Origin: Dysidea avara
Lineage: Eukaryota; Porifera; Demospongiae; Dictyoceratida; Dysideidae
Direction: 5' to 3'
NCBI RefSeq assembly: GCF_963678975.1
Contig: NC_089274.1
Coordinates: 44,670,075-44,734,074 of the forward strand
Length of the DNA stretch: 64,000 bases
Notes under the pieces: generated by a model
Database searches by the model: none
What the model saw: the letters and a program-made list of their open reading frames with translations, nothing else
Told to the model about the DNA's origin: nothing
Program-made: the position numbers and the translations under genes
Part shown: one piece after another, positions 1-10,700 of the stretch
Layout of the letters: every line of letters starts with the position of its first letter
Position numbering within the stretch: position 1 is the first letter of the stretch

Positions 1-370
1 GTGCAACCAATTTCCCAGGATACATTTCAATGCACACCGGTGTACATTTAGATGTCTCCCTGTGTTGAGGTATACATGGCAAATGTATCCTCTGGAATTC
101 CTTTGATCTGAGGTGTGAAAGTGTTACATTTCCAGTTATTGCATGTTCTTAGAGGCCTTGTAGTTTTAGCTTCATAATTCTAATTGTATTATTCTCAGTA
201 CTTGGTTGTGTTAAGAGGAAAATTATGAATTTTAAGGGATCATAGCAAAAAAAAGGGAAACAAGGGAGGTGTACTAGTGAACATTTAATCCCTACTTCAG
301 TCAGGCTTTGTTCCCCTACTTTTTCTATGATCCCCAATCAATCCTACCTTTTCTTTGTGTACTATTTTTG
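1..370. other. no recognisable gene
   Basis: AT-rich sequence in which I see no coding exon, RNA gene or clear repeat boundary. The missing 3' exons of the ENGase gene that runs leftwards from 13199 should lie in or beyond this end, but none could be identified here. Confidence 0.5.
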
Positions 371-379
371 TGACATTGT

Positions 380-960
380 GGTATGACTGGTGAACCAACA
401 CATACCACATCAAAAGAAAGGAGAGCAGCAAAGTTAATATTTTTTTTTTTTGAATGTGAGTTACTCACTTGAAGATGAAGTGGCCATTACGCTTTGCTTT
501 CAGCTATGTTCACCCCATTACACAGTGCTACAAACGAAGGAGAACCCCTCTGCCATCAAACCAGTCACCACAGAAGATACGGACGATTTGCACACCTCAA
601 CTATTCATTACTGACTCAAAAGTGGCTATAACACTTCACTTTCAGCTTTTTCAGCCCATTTCACGGTGTTACAAAATTGAAGAACAGTAGCAGAAGCACC
701 TCTGCAGCCACCATAAAAAATACAGACAATTCCCATTTACAAGTGTAGGGAAGCCATTGTGCTACCGCAAATTGATACCTAGTTGTAAGCAAAAAAAATG
801 GGACACAAAGGAGGACAAAGGTAAGTCCATGATGCGTGGATTGTACATACTGCAGTATTCCAAAAGGCACGCTCGGTGGCTTCATATATAGCCAAGAACG
901 ACTGCCTTACCATGAACGGTTCATAATAAAAATCTAGGTTTTTTTGCAAAAATCCAACAT
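380..960 (+). repeat. dispersed repeat, plus-oriented copy
   Basis: The left part starts near TGACTGGTGAACCAACAC. The body holds two diverged tandem units, about 475-545 and 620-690, both built around CTTTCAGCT followed by a CCCATT-type box and a GTGCTACAAA-type box. The right part contains GGACACAAAGGAGGACAAAG followed by GTAAGTCCATGA. The same order of blocks recurs in reverse orientation at 2950-3325, and the right-hand block recurs inside both copies of the segmental duplication (about 23550-23650 and 46225-46330). No coding capacity is evident. Class is unknown. Confidence 0.6.
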
Positions 961-1458
961 GCACACCTAAAATCCATGTATTTTCTTTTCTGACACTACA
1001 TCATTTATACTACTGTGCACCATGCAGTGAGTCAGTCATGATGTAATACAGTAATAGTGTTTAACTTACAACTGCCTTATCAGAGTTTCTCATGTCTTGT
1101 GACACTGAGGTAGCTATAGTTCAGTATACATTGCTAGCATCTTTTGCATTTTCATGAGTGCCGCATCAGAATGCTAATGTGATGATAATGACTAAGAGTC
1201 CTGAGACTACAAATACGCATGAATGTAGTATGCCAACAGCTGCTCAATATTAGGAATGTGTAATATCTAGTCTCATGCACAGCCAAGAACAGTCACGTAA
1301 ATACTCTAATAATGCAGTCAAGTGTGTCTGTTAACAACAAAGCTTGCACTGAACTTGACAGCTATTAAAGATAATAATGTAATTATTGCTCTATCTACAT
1401 CATTATCAATAAAACAAATCCATTATTGGAGTACACAAATAATAAAAAGTACACAAAC
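961..1458. other. no recognisable gene
   Basis: AT-rich spacer between two repeats. I see no exon, RNA or repeat here. Confidence 0.5.
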
Positions 1459-1716
1459 TAGATGAATAAAAAACGAAAATCTTAAAAGGGGAATAGGGAT
1501 CACTATAAACACCCATACAAGAAGGGATCACTGGGGGTGGTAATGTAAACCACAAATCCCTATTTTGACTGGGTCGTTAATTTCAGTTACATGCTCCGTC
1601 ATATTGAGACAACTCAAAATAGGGATTTGCAGTTTACATTACCACCCCAATGATCCCTTCTTGTTTCATGGCTTTTTAAAGCAATCCCTATTCCCCATTT
1701 TTTATTCATCTAGTAT
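1459..1716. repeat. hairpin-forming fold-back repeat (MITE-like)
   Basis: The left arm (about 1459-1562) and right arm (about 1605-1716) are imperfect reverse complements, sharing blocks such as ACTAGATGAATAAAAAA, GGGAATAGGGAT, AAGAAGGGATCA and GGTGGTAATGTAAAC. A loop of about 45 bp separates them. It resembles the other fold-back repeats of this window in having an AGGGAT block near the end and an AAACAAG block inside the arm. No open reading frame of note. Confidence 0.7.
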
Positions 1717-2949
1717 CCAATTAAAAGATTGTGGGCACTGTGTATATGGCTTCATAATTAGCTCGCATAAACACATGGTAATGACACTGCATTGTGATTG
1801 CCAGCACTGCACATTTGGTGTTTAACACCTTATTGGACAATATGGTAGGTATTGTCTGGGCAATAATATTTAAAGTATGGCTTCACTGGGATATAATTAC
1901 AGTTAATTTACAAGTGAAATATCACTAATACTATGCTGGATTGGCAGGCTATTGGAGAAAGGGCATACACAGATCAAGATGCTCTAATAGAGTAGTCAAC
2001 TAATAGCGTACATACTTTTATTCGTCAGTGACACTGACCGACAAGATACAGTCTTTGGCTAGCTACCCTGAATAAAGTTTGTGCTTATGTAGACGATATA
2101 CAAGAGTGTACAGTAGCTAAGTCACTCTGGTCCTCTATATCTAGCCAGCAAATGCGCGCAGATCAAAATACTCAAATAGAGCAGTCACTTACACTAATCA
2201 GTCAACTTACCACTACAGCTTACCCTTCTATAGAGCTGGGCGATATACCGATATTGTTAGTAATCTGTGATATTTAAGTCATACCAGTTTTGATACTGTC
2301 TGTTGTCGTTGTTTTTTAATACTACCATACCGTCTGGGCACTATGGCTTCCCTGTAGGCTTGTTTCATCCCACATTTAGAAGATAACTAGACATGTAACA
2401 ATGTTTGTAGGCAGGTGCTGGTGTAGCCAGCTAACCAAACTATGTAAACAAGTTTGTTTGTGAGGAGAGGTTTGCTGGGTATTTGGTGCTTTTGTTGAGG
2501 TAAATGGCAGTTAATTAATACCAATGGCTTTTACAGTAATACCGTGATACTCTCTATTATGAACTCTTGCCAGCACTAACAATTACATTAGAAATTCATG
2601 TTGATAAGTAATATCATTGGTGTTTATACAATGGTACACTGGAAGTAGCTACTATATGTGTTGTTCTCTCTTTTGTACTAGCTACACACAGTTAGGTTGA
2701 CCCATTGATGTATGTGATGAGGTCCTAGTAGTATTACAATACTAGTATACAATTAAAGTGAGATCGTCTATTAAACCAGACCAGTACAGTACAATACAGT
2801 AAATAATGTCCTAAAAGTGTTAATCTTGAACTCGTTAATGGAGGTGGCTTTGACTACATTTGGAGTAAACTGTTCCATTTGCTGATTACTCTTTTTCTAA
2901 CACCCGATCTTGTACAATGTGTATGGGTAACCCCTGGTATGTGTAGTAT
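1717..2949. other. intergenic or intronic, no gene seen
   Basis: No exon or RNA recognised. Two copies of the short dispersed motif lie here (near 1975-2000 and 2160-2190; consensus CTCTAATAGAGCAGTCA, usually preceded by GATCAAGATA). A stretch around 2237-2290 resembles the GATA/CGATATA-rich ends of hAT-type MITEs, but no pair of ends was found. Confidence 0.5.
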
Positions 2950-3325
2950 GTAAACATTCAAAAATTCTGTGCTACCAATGTACTACACTATACTATCTTT
3001 TACCACAGTACATACAGTACATTCTTCATGGACCAACCAGCTAGTATCCTCCTTTGTGTCCCATTCATCTTTGCTGACAACGAAGTGTCATTTGGTGGTA
3101 GCACGTCATGGCTCCCTTCGTAATGGAAATCATCATATTTTCATAGTGGCTACTTTGATTGTAGAGGTGCTTTTCGAAAAGTTCTTGATTCGTACTGCTA
3201 TGTAACGGGTTGAACATAGCTGACAATGAAGCCTAAGGGATACTCCACTTTTCAGATGATAATTGGTAGCTGGGATATGCACCATTTCTTTTGATGCGGT
3301 ATTCGTGGGTTCACCAGTCATAATA
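2950..3325 (-). repeat. dispersed repeat, minus-oriented copy
   Basis: On the minus strand this reads through the same blocks as 380-960: a TGACTGGTGAACC start at about 3322, a CAGCTATGTTCAACCC box, then GGGACACAAAGGAGGA near 3050. The two copies therefore face each other across about 2 kb. Divergence is high, and there is no convincing gene. Confidence 0.6.
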
Positions 3326-3373
3326 ATTTTAAAAAAAAGTAAACAAACAAGTACACAAAAATTTGGAATTTTC

Positions 3374-3611
3374 AACTAGAGTAGGGACCATAACACATCG
3401 ATAAAAAGTACTGAAACAAGCTGGAGTACTGCACGATATTAAATCACAGTAAAACAATAAGAAGTGTTATATCCCTACTGTGCTCAAGATACTATAAGAA
3501 GAGCACAGTAGAGATATAACACTTATTGTTTTACTGTGATTTAATATCGTGCACTACTTCAGCTTGTTTCAGTACTTTTATTGATGTTCTATGGTCCTTA
3601 CTCTAGTTGAT
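3374..3611. repeat. long hairpin repeat (fold-back MITE-like)
   Basis: A near-perfect inverted repeat with arms of about 110 bp (3374-3490 and 3496-3611) and almost no loop. Arms share CAACTAGAGTA, AAAAGTACTGAAACAAGCTG and CACGATATTAAATCACAG. The AAAAAGTA..GAAACAAG block also occurs at 5622-5640, 11716-11734 and, reversed, near 54090-54105, which makes a small family. Confidence 0.8.
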
Positions 3612-4508
3612 TTTTTTTTGTGTACTCATACAAAGATGATTGATGCGACCTCTATTCATTTGGTGAATCTCATGAACCTTTTCTAGCTTTGTCATGTCCA
3701 AACTATATTATTCCACACAATATTCCAAGTGAGGCATTCCTCTACAAAACTCATCAGTGACTTTTAGACTATAGCACAGCTCATTTAGAGGTTTACTAAA
3801 TCACTTAGTCACTTACACATGTTCACTTAGTTTACACTTATAGGGAAAGCCAATCTGACTATAATGTGGTACAGCGGATAGAAAGTTATCAAACACCTGC
3901 ACTCTTAAAGAGTTAGAAGTTCATTGCTGAAACTCTGTTCAATTACTTTAATAGAACACACACTAACAATGAAATACTCCAATTGAACAGTCATTATAGG
4001 GAACCTATATGGCAGGAGCTTATAAACACTGAAGGTGCCTTGTGGCACTTATGAGCTCCTGTATACGTAATTCATTCATAATTGCTAAGCAACTGCAGCT
4101 GCCAGTCATGTTTGGGACAATGTGATAACATATTTGCATTATTTGCAATGGAGTGAATGTATTTTACAGCCCGCTATAAAGGTCGATAGAATTGTGTATT
4201 AAAAAAAATTATTAATCACCAATTTCACAAAGCCAATGTTGAGGAATTCTATTTTGAACATACATATATTGTATCTCTGCTTTTCACTATACCCAGCATT
4301 TAGTAATATCAACTTCCAATATGCCACAGAATGATCTGAAACATGACAACCATTGCTAGATCATGTAGTCACAAGTGCAAATTTTCTATTGGTGTTGGGA
4401 TAATCTTGGAAAAGCAAGGATCAAAAGTAATTGACAATTCTAAACAGGGAGTTTCCCTTAAGGTGTTACATTATTTGATGCAAGTATCATATAAATATGC
4501 AGACTTAC
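3612..4508. other. probable ENGase intron, no exon seen
   Basis: This follows the splice donor of the last visible ENGase exon (minus-strand GTAAGT at 4508-4503). No further ENGase exon could be recognised, although the enzyme family normally has about 300 more residues. The rest of the gene probably lies beyond the left edge or in small exons I cannot see. Confidence 0.45.
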
Positions 4509-4701
4509 TTGTTCTGGTTCTTGATAAATTCATCCTTGTTTTGGTTCTCAAATACCCAACCTGGTGCAAATATGGCAGCAGAGAGGCCATGCTTCCTAGC
4601 CACCTTCAGTGCCTGTTATCAAGTGGACATGTAAAACATCACAATCTACATATTGTAGACCACATACTAATGATTACACAAATATACATCACATATGTGC
4701 A

Positions 4702-4785
<84 letters not shown>

Positions 4786-7700
4786 ACACACACGCTATTC
4801 TACAACTCACAGCAGCAGAATTATATCCACCACCTCCAAAGCATCCTCTTCCAAACACGTCAATACCAACATATACTTGGGTGGCCCGGTTCTCTCCAGC
4901 AAGAGACTTACTCGATGCCAACATCCAGTCATTCCAAATATAATTGAGGAAGACACCATCACAGGCATCAAAAAAGACTTGGTTATAATGGTTTAGCGAG
5001 TTCTGCCACTTTAGTTGCCCAGTAACAATGACACTGTCATACCATATGACCTGAGACCATGGCTTGGCCGCATGCATGGCGTGCGTCAGTGATTTTACTA
5101 GATCCAGCATCACATTGACTTGATCTTGCTGTGGTCATAGAAAGATGAATGTACAAACATGTAGTACATACAGTCTTTCAATGAGGTATGATGGTATGGA
5201 CATCTTGGAGACCTACTAAAAAAGGTGTCCTGATTACCCTGGCCAATGCATACGTATAATGGACTAAAGGCACTTGGGAACTCTTTACTAAAAGTCCATA
5301 TTTTCAAGTGTCTATATTAATTAATAGACTTTATTGTATACCAACAGCTACTTTAGATTTAGATATATGGCTACAAAACACTTAACATAATTATGGATGT
5401 AGTGGATACAACAAACATACAGCCAAAAGTAACTCCTCTAATAATTATATACCAATGTATTTCAAGGATGCATTCTGTGAAAACTACTAAAAGTGAGTCT
5501 AGGGTGTCATAACCACATACGTAGTACGTAGGTTGTATTGACACTGATTACAACATGGATCCCTACTCTTTTAAAAAAATATTAATTTAAAAATGAAGTA
5601 GGGATCTATGCATCTATCCAATAAAAAGTAGTGAAACAAGAGATGAATGATGGTATTACAGCATAGCTTGGTGGAAAGTTCCCGCCGAGCTATGTTGTAA
5701 TACCATCATTCACTTCATTTTTATAATAACAATTTTTATTGTTTGTTTAGTTTTTGTTGTAGCACAGTTAGCTACAGTGTAACTAGACTGTTGTATTAGA
5801 GTATCTTGAGCCAGCCAAGGGGTGTGCAGTTAGCTAGACCAATAAGGGATGAGTTTACTGTTAAGTAAATAGCTAGTGTAGTAGATTACTTATTAGGCAT
5901 GTGTATATACTGTTGTACCTTGCGCATGTACGAGTGCTCGTTAATAAGAATATGCTAATGACAGCGTGGTAACAATTGTGTCCTAAATATACTACAAACT
6001 GGCGATGAGGTGATTCCCTAAGTACAGAGGACCCATGGCGAGTAACTTCATGTTAGAAACTTTCAACCCAGCAGTCGAATCAGTTGACGATTACAAGGAG
6101 CATTTTAATTTCCATTGTACAGCGACTGGAGTGAGGCAGGATCGGCAAAAGGCACTGTTTTTGTCCCGTATTGGACAGGAGGTATTCGCGAAAGTCAAGC
6201 CCAAGACTCTTAGCCGACCTAGACCAACAACAAATCGTGGAACTAATGCGAGAGCACTACAAGAAAGGCACAATTGAGATCGCTGAGCATTTAAAATTCT
6301 TTAAGCGCATCCAACAAGAACAGGAGACCCTTGCCAATTATCTGACAGAACTGAGAAAACTCACAAAACATTGCAACTTTGATAATTACATTGACGCCAC
6401 CCTTCGTGACCAATTAGTGTGTGGGCTGCAAGACCACAAGACTCAATGTGAATTGTTGTGTATTCCCAACCTAACATTGGCTGTGGCTTCAGAGAAAGCC
6501 AGAGCAACTGAAACTGCTACTAGGGAAACTCAGCAGCCGAATCCTTCACCGGCCACAACACACAGCCTTGCTCAACATGGTAGAGAGTGTCACAGGTGTG
6601 GAAGAGTTGGCCATACAGGTGCCAATTGTATCCATAAAGATAAGCGTTGCCACTACTGTAAAAAAAAGTGGGTTACTTAAGGTTGCAGGATACTGTAAAC
6701 CCCACATGTACACTATCAATCATTTTTCATGATTAGAAGTCTGATTTTTCTTAATGCATTGCTATCAAATATTTATGCATTCTTAACTTCTCATTAATCG
6801 ACATGGAATTCAAATGTTGTTATGGAAACATGCCAATTAGTGAAAGCTATGAACCAAAATCAGACCAATGAAGAACCATGAGAACTTACTAACAATTCTA
6901 AGGTTTGAAGAACATCACTTGTAAAGGACTGACAAGAGGATCTGTGAATAATGTGTATAGTTGCTGAAATATGACTACAATATGGTCTAAAGCAAGACAC
7001 TGATCACAAAATTAATTTTTAAACTGATATCACAAGCACTAGAAACATTATTTCTAACAAATGGCTCCGTCAGGACCCTAGACAAGAAGCCAAACTAGTA
7101 GTCTGTTTATACAAAATGTTAACAACTAGTTTGACAGTCCTGATTTTTGGTTCAGGAAAATATTGCCATTAGTCAGCAAAGCTACGCATGTGCTTACAAG
7201 TGCGCCAGTTGCTAAGTGTGTTGTTTCTATGTTATCTTGTACCGTTATGGGTGTTTTCTTGTACCTTGTACCTGTCCAGTCAGTGTGCTATGATTCTCCC
7301 CAACAATTTAAGCCTGTTACCAGCTGATACACAACACAACAACACCAAGCTAACATTTTTGTTTGACAGTCGCTCAGCTCAGTATCGTAACCTAAAGTTC
7401 AGTATGTTCTAAGAAGAAAAGTGAATCAAAGGTCACAAAGAAGAACCAAAAGAGCAAGCAACGCAAAGCACATGTGGTGGATGCTGATACAAGTGAGAGT
7501 GAGGAGGAAGCTTTGATACAAGCCATAATCATGTCCACCATAATGGCTGCCGTGGACGCACAAAGAAGTTAACTACCACGCTTCTCTTGAGCAATGTTGA
7601 AATTCAGATGGAAATAGACACTGGAGCTGAATTGTCTACCATACCTTACTCGATATACAAGGAAAAGCTATATAATATCAAGCTAGAGCCATCTACGATC

Positions 7701-10700
7701 AGTCTACGTCAGTATGATGGCACTCCTCTGTTGGTAAGGGGAGAGATAACACTTAATGTTCAAAAGGCAGAGCAAAATCTATCGGGAAGATTTGTGGTTG
7801 TAGACAATGTGACAAACCAGCTACCACTACTAGGAAGAGATTGGTTAAGAAGAGCAAGACTGGATTGGACAAGGCTTTTCAGTGGCATGCAGTTGAAATC
7901 AATCAATGTGGTGAATGTTAAATCAATCAGGGAGGAGTTTCCTGATGTTTTTAAAGAAGAACTGGGCATGTTGAAAGGGCTAGAGGCAGAGATAGAACTT
8001 CAACAAGGGGTCTCGCCCAAATTTTGTAATCACGCCCAATTCCATTTAGCTTACGTAGCCAAGTGGAACAGGCCCTGCAACAGCAAGTGGCTGATGGTAA
8101 ACTGCTACCTGTAGATCAAAGTGATAGGGCTACTCCCATTGTGGTTGTCACCAAGAAGGATGGAAAATTATGAATATGTGCTGACTTCAAGGTGCCTGTA
8201 CTTGAAGATACCAAAGTACCCGCTACCAACTCCGGATGAAGTTTTTGCAGCACTGGCAAATGGTGAGTCATTCACTAAATTACATTTATCACGTGTGTAT
8301 AAGCAAATGAAGGTAGCAGTGGGAGCCAGGGGTACTTGACAATCACCACACATTTGGGTTTGTTCCGTTACCAACGGTTACCATTTGGTATAGCGTCAGC
8401 CCCTGCCATATGGCAGAAGGCAATGTCTATAGTGCTACAAGGCTGTGGTGGGGTTGTATGTCACCTGGACGACATACTTGTCACGGGGCCTACTAGGGAG
8501 GAACACATGCAGAATCTACAACAGGTGTTGGCCCACCTACACAAGTTTGGATTAAGGCTAAATGCTTCCAAGTGTAAGTTCTTCCAAACTTCAGTGGAAT
8601 ATTTAGGTCATTTAGTCACCCCTAGTGGAATAAGTCCCACCCAGGAGAGGTATTACTGAAGCTCCACCCCCCAAGAATAAGTCAGAACTTAAGTCCTTCT
8701 TGGGTATGATCACCTTTAATGCACATCGTTGTCCACTATGCTGCATCCATTGTATAAGCTATTGAGAAAGGAAACACATTGGAAGTGGACTAAAGTTTGT
8801 CAAGCAAGGCTAAGACATCTGTGAGCCAAGCCCCAGTACTAGCTCATTACGATATGACAAAACCTATCAAGTTGTATTGCGATGCCTCTCCGTACGGCTT
8901 GGGAGCTTGCTTAATGCATGTAATTAATGGAGAAGAAGAATAACCAGTGGCATATGCATCCCGAATGCTAAGTCGAGCGGAAAGAAATTACGCACAACTT
9001 GAACGGGAAGTCCTTTCCATTATTTTTGGGGTGAAGAAGTTTAACCAGTACCTTTACGGTAGACAGTTTACACTGGTAACTGATCACCAACCCTTTTGTA
9101 AACTTTTTGGGCACAAAGAGGGAGTACGTCCACTCACAGCAGCCCGCATGCAAAGATGGACCCTCATACTAAGTGCCTATGCTTACAAGATTGAGTTTAC
9201 TCCAGGCTCAACTAACCAATGTGCAGACTGCCTTTCTCGACTACAACATCCAGCAACTGCCACACACCCAGCTGAAAAGGGAAATAAGGTTCATGCAATG
9301 TCCATTGATAACCTTCCTGTTACTGCTAAATTGATTTCAGCTAAGACTAGCAAGGACCCTGTCCTGTCAAAACTATCAACTTACATCCGACATGGCTTAT
9401 GGCCATCACCAACACCAGATGAGGTCAAACCCTTTTTGTGAAGGAAGCTTGAATTAACAATGGTAGATGGATGTATCCTCTGGGGCAAGCGTGTGATTGT
9501 CCCAAAACAGTTGAGAGATTACCAAAGGAATTGCATGTTGGACATGTGGGAGTGTGCCGTATGAAGGCTTTGGCACGTAGTCACATTTGGTGGCCTGGCC
9601 TAGATGATGACATCGAGACACTTTCATCGCAGTGTGAAGCCTGCAAAACAACTGCAGCCATGCCAGAACCAGCGGCACAGCATCCTTGGCAGTATCCTAA
9701 TGCACCATGGGAGCGGGTACATGTTGATTTTGGGGAATGGAATAAAACCAACTTGCTAGTGCTTGTAGATGCTTTCAGTAAGTGGCCAGAAGTGAAACTG
9801 ATATCTTCAACAACAATTCAGAAGACGATTGAGGCTTTAAATGACATATTTGCAACCCATGGTTTTCCAGCAATCCTAGTATCCGACAACGGACCTCAGT
9901 TCACATCCTTTGAATTTGAAGAGTACCTGCAAGGGAATAATATCACCCACTACAAGTCACCACCTTATCACCCAGCCTCGAATGGGTTGGCAGAGAATAT
10001 GGTCAAGAATGTTAAACACCACCTGAAGAAAGAAGTGCCAACTACTAAGACTGACATTAAACACAGTATCACCACCTATCTTTCAACATACCAAAATATC
10101 CCACATACAGTCACAGCAAGCCCCCACTGATTTAATCTTAAAGCAAGCGCCACGCACTAGACTATCACTAACCTCACCTAATGTCAATTTGCGAGTCAAA
10201 ACTCAGTTGCAATCCAAATCTCGCCAGCCAGAAACAAAAACAAGAGAGTTTTGCATTGATGATCCTGTTTTAGTTAGAGACTTACATGTACGACCAGGAC
10301 AACACACTAAGTGGCAGAAAGGAACTGTAACTGCAGCACTTGGGGCCCCAAGATATCTTGTGAATTAGGGGGGAGAGCACACCAGAGAAGCACATGTAGA
10401 CCATCTACAACCTGGTGTACATAAGGACCAGCCTTTAGCTGAACCAACCATAAATACTGCAGAGCCAATCATAACTACTGCAGAAGATACTGAGCAATTG
10501 GCAGACAGTCCCCCTATACCACCACCTAGAAGGTCACAGCGTGAAAAGGTTCAGCAAAAGAGACTATTAGAAGAAATGTAACTGTATTTACTAAAATGTA
10601 GACTTTTAGGTTTTATTTGTTCTTGTAGCATTCTTTGATTTTGAACTTTTAGATTTTTTGCTGTTGTAGTTTTTACCCTAAGTGGGAAGGAGTGTAGTAG

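Noticed and set aside
4343-5113. Several overlapping reading frames rich in TH or CV pairs
   Set aside because: They are opened by the (AC)n repeat in an ENGase intron. Only the minus-strand exons flanking the repeat have family motifs and splice sites.
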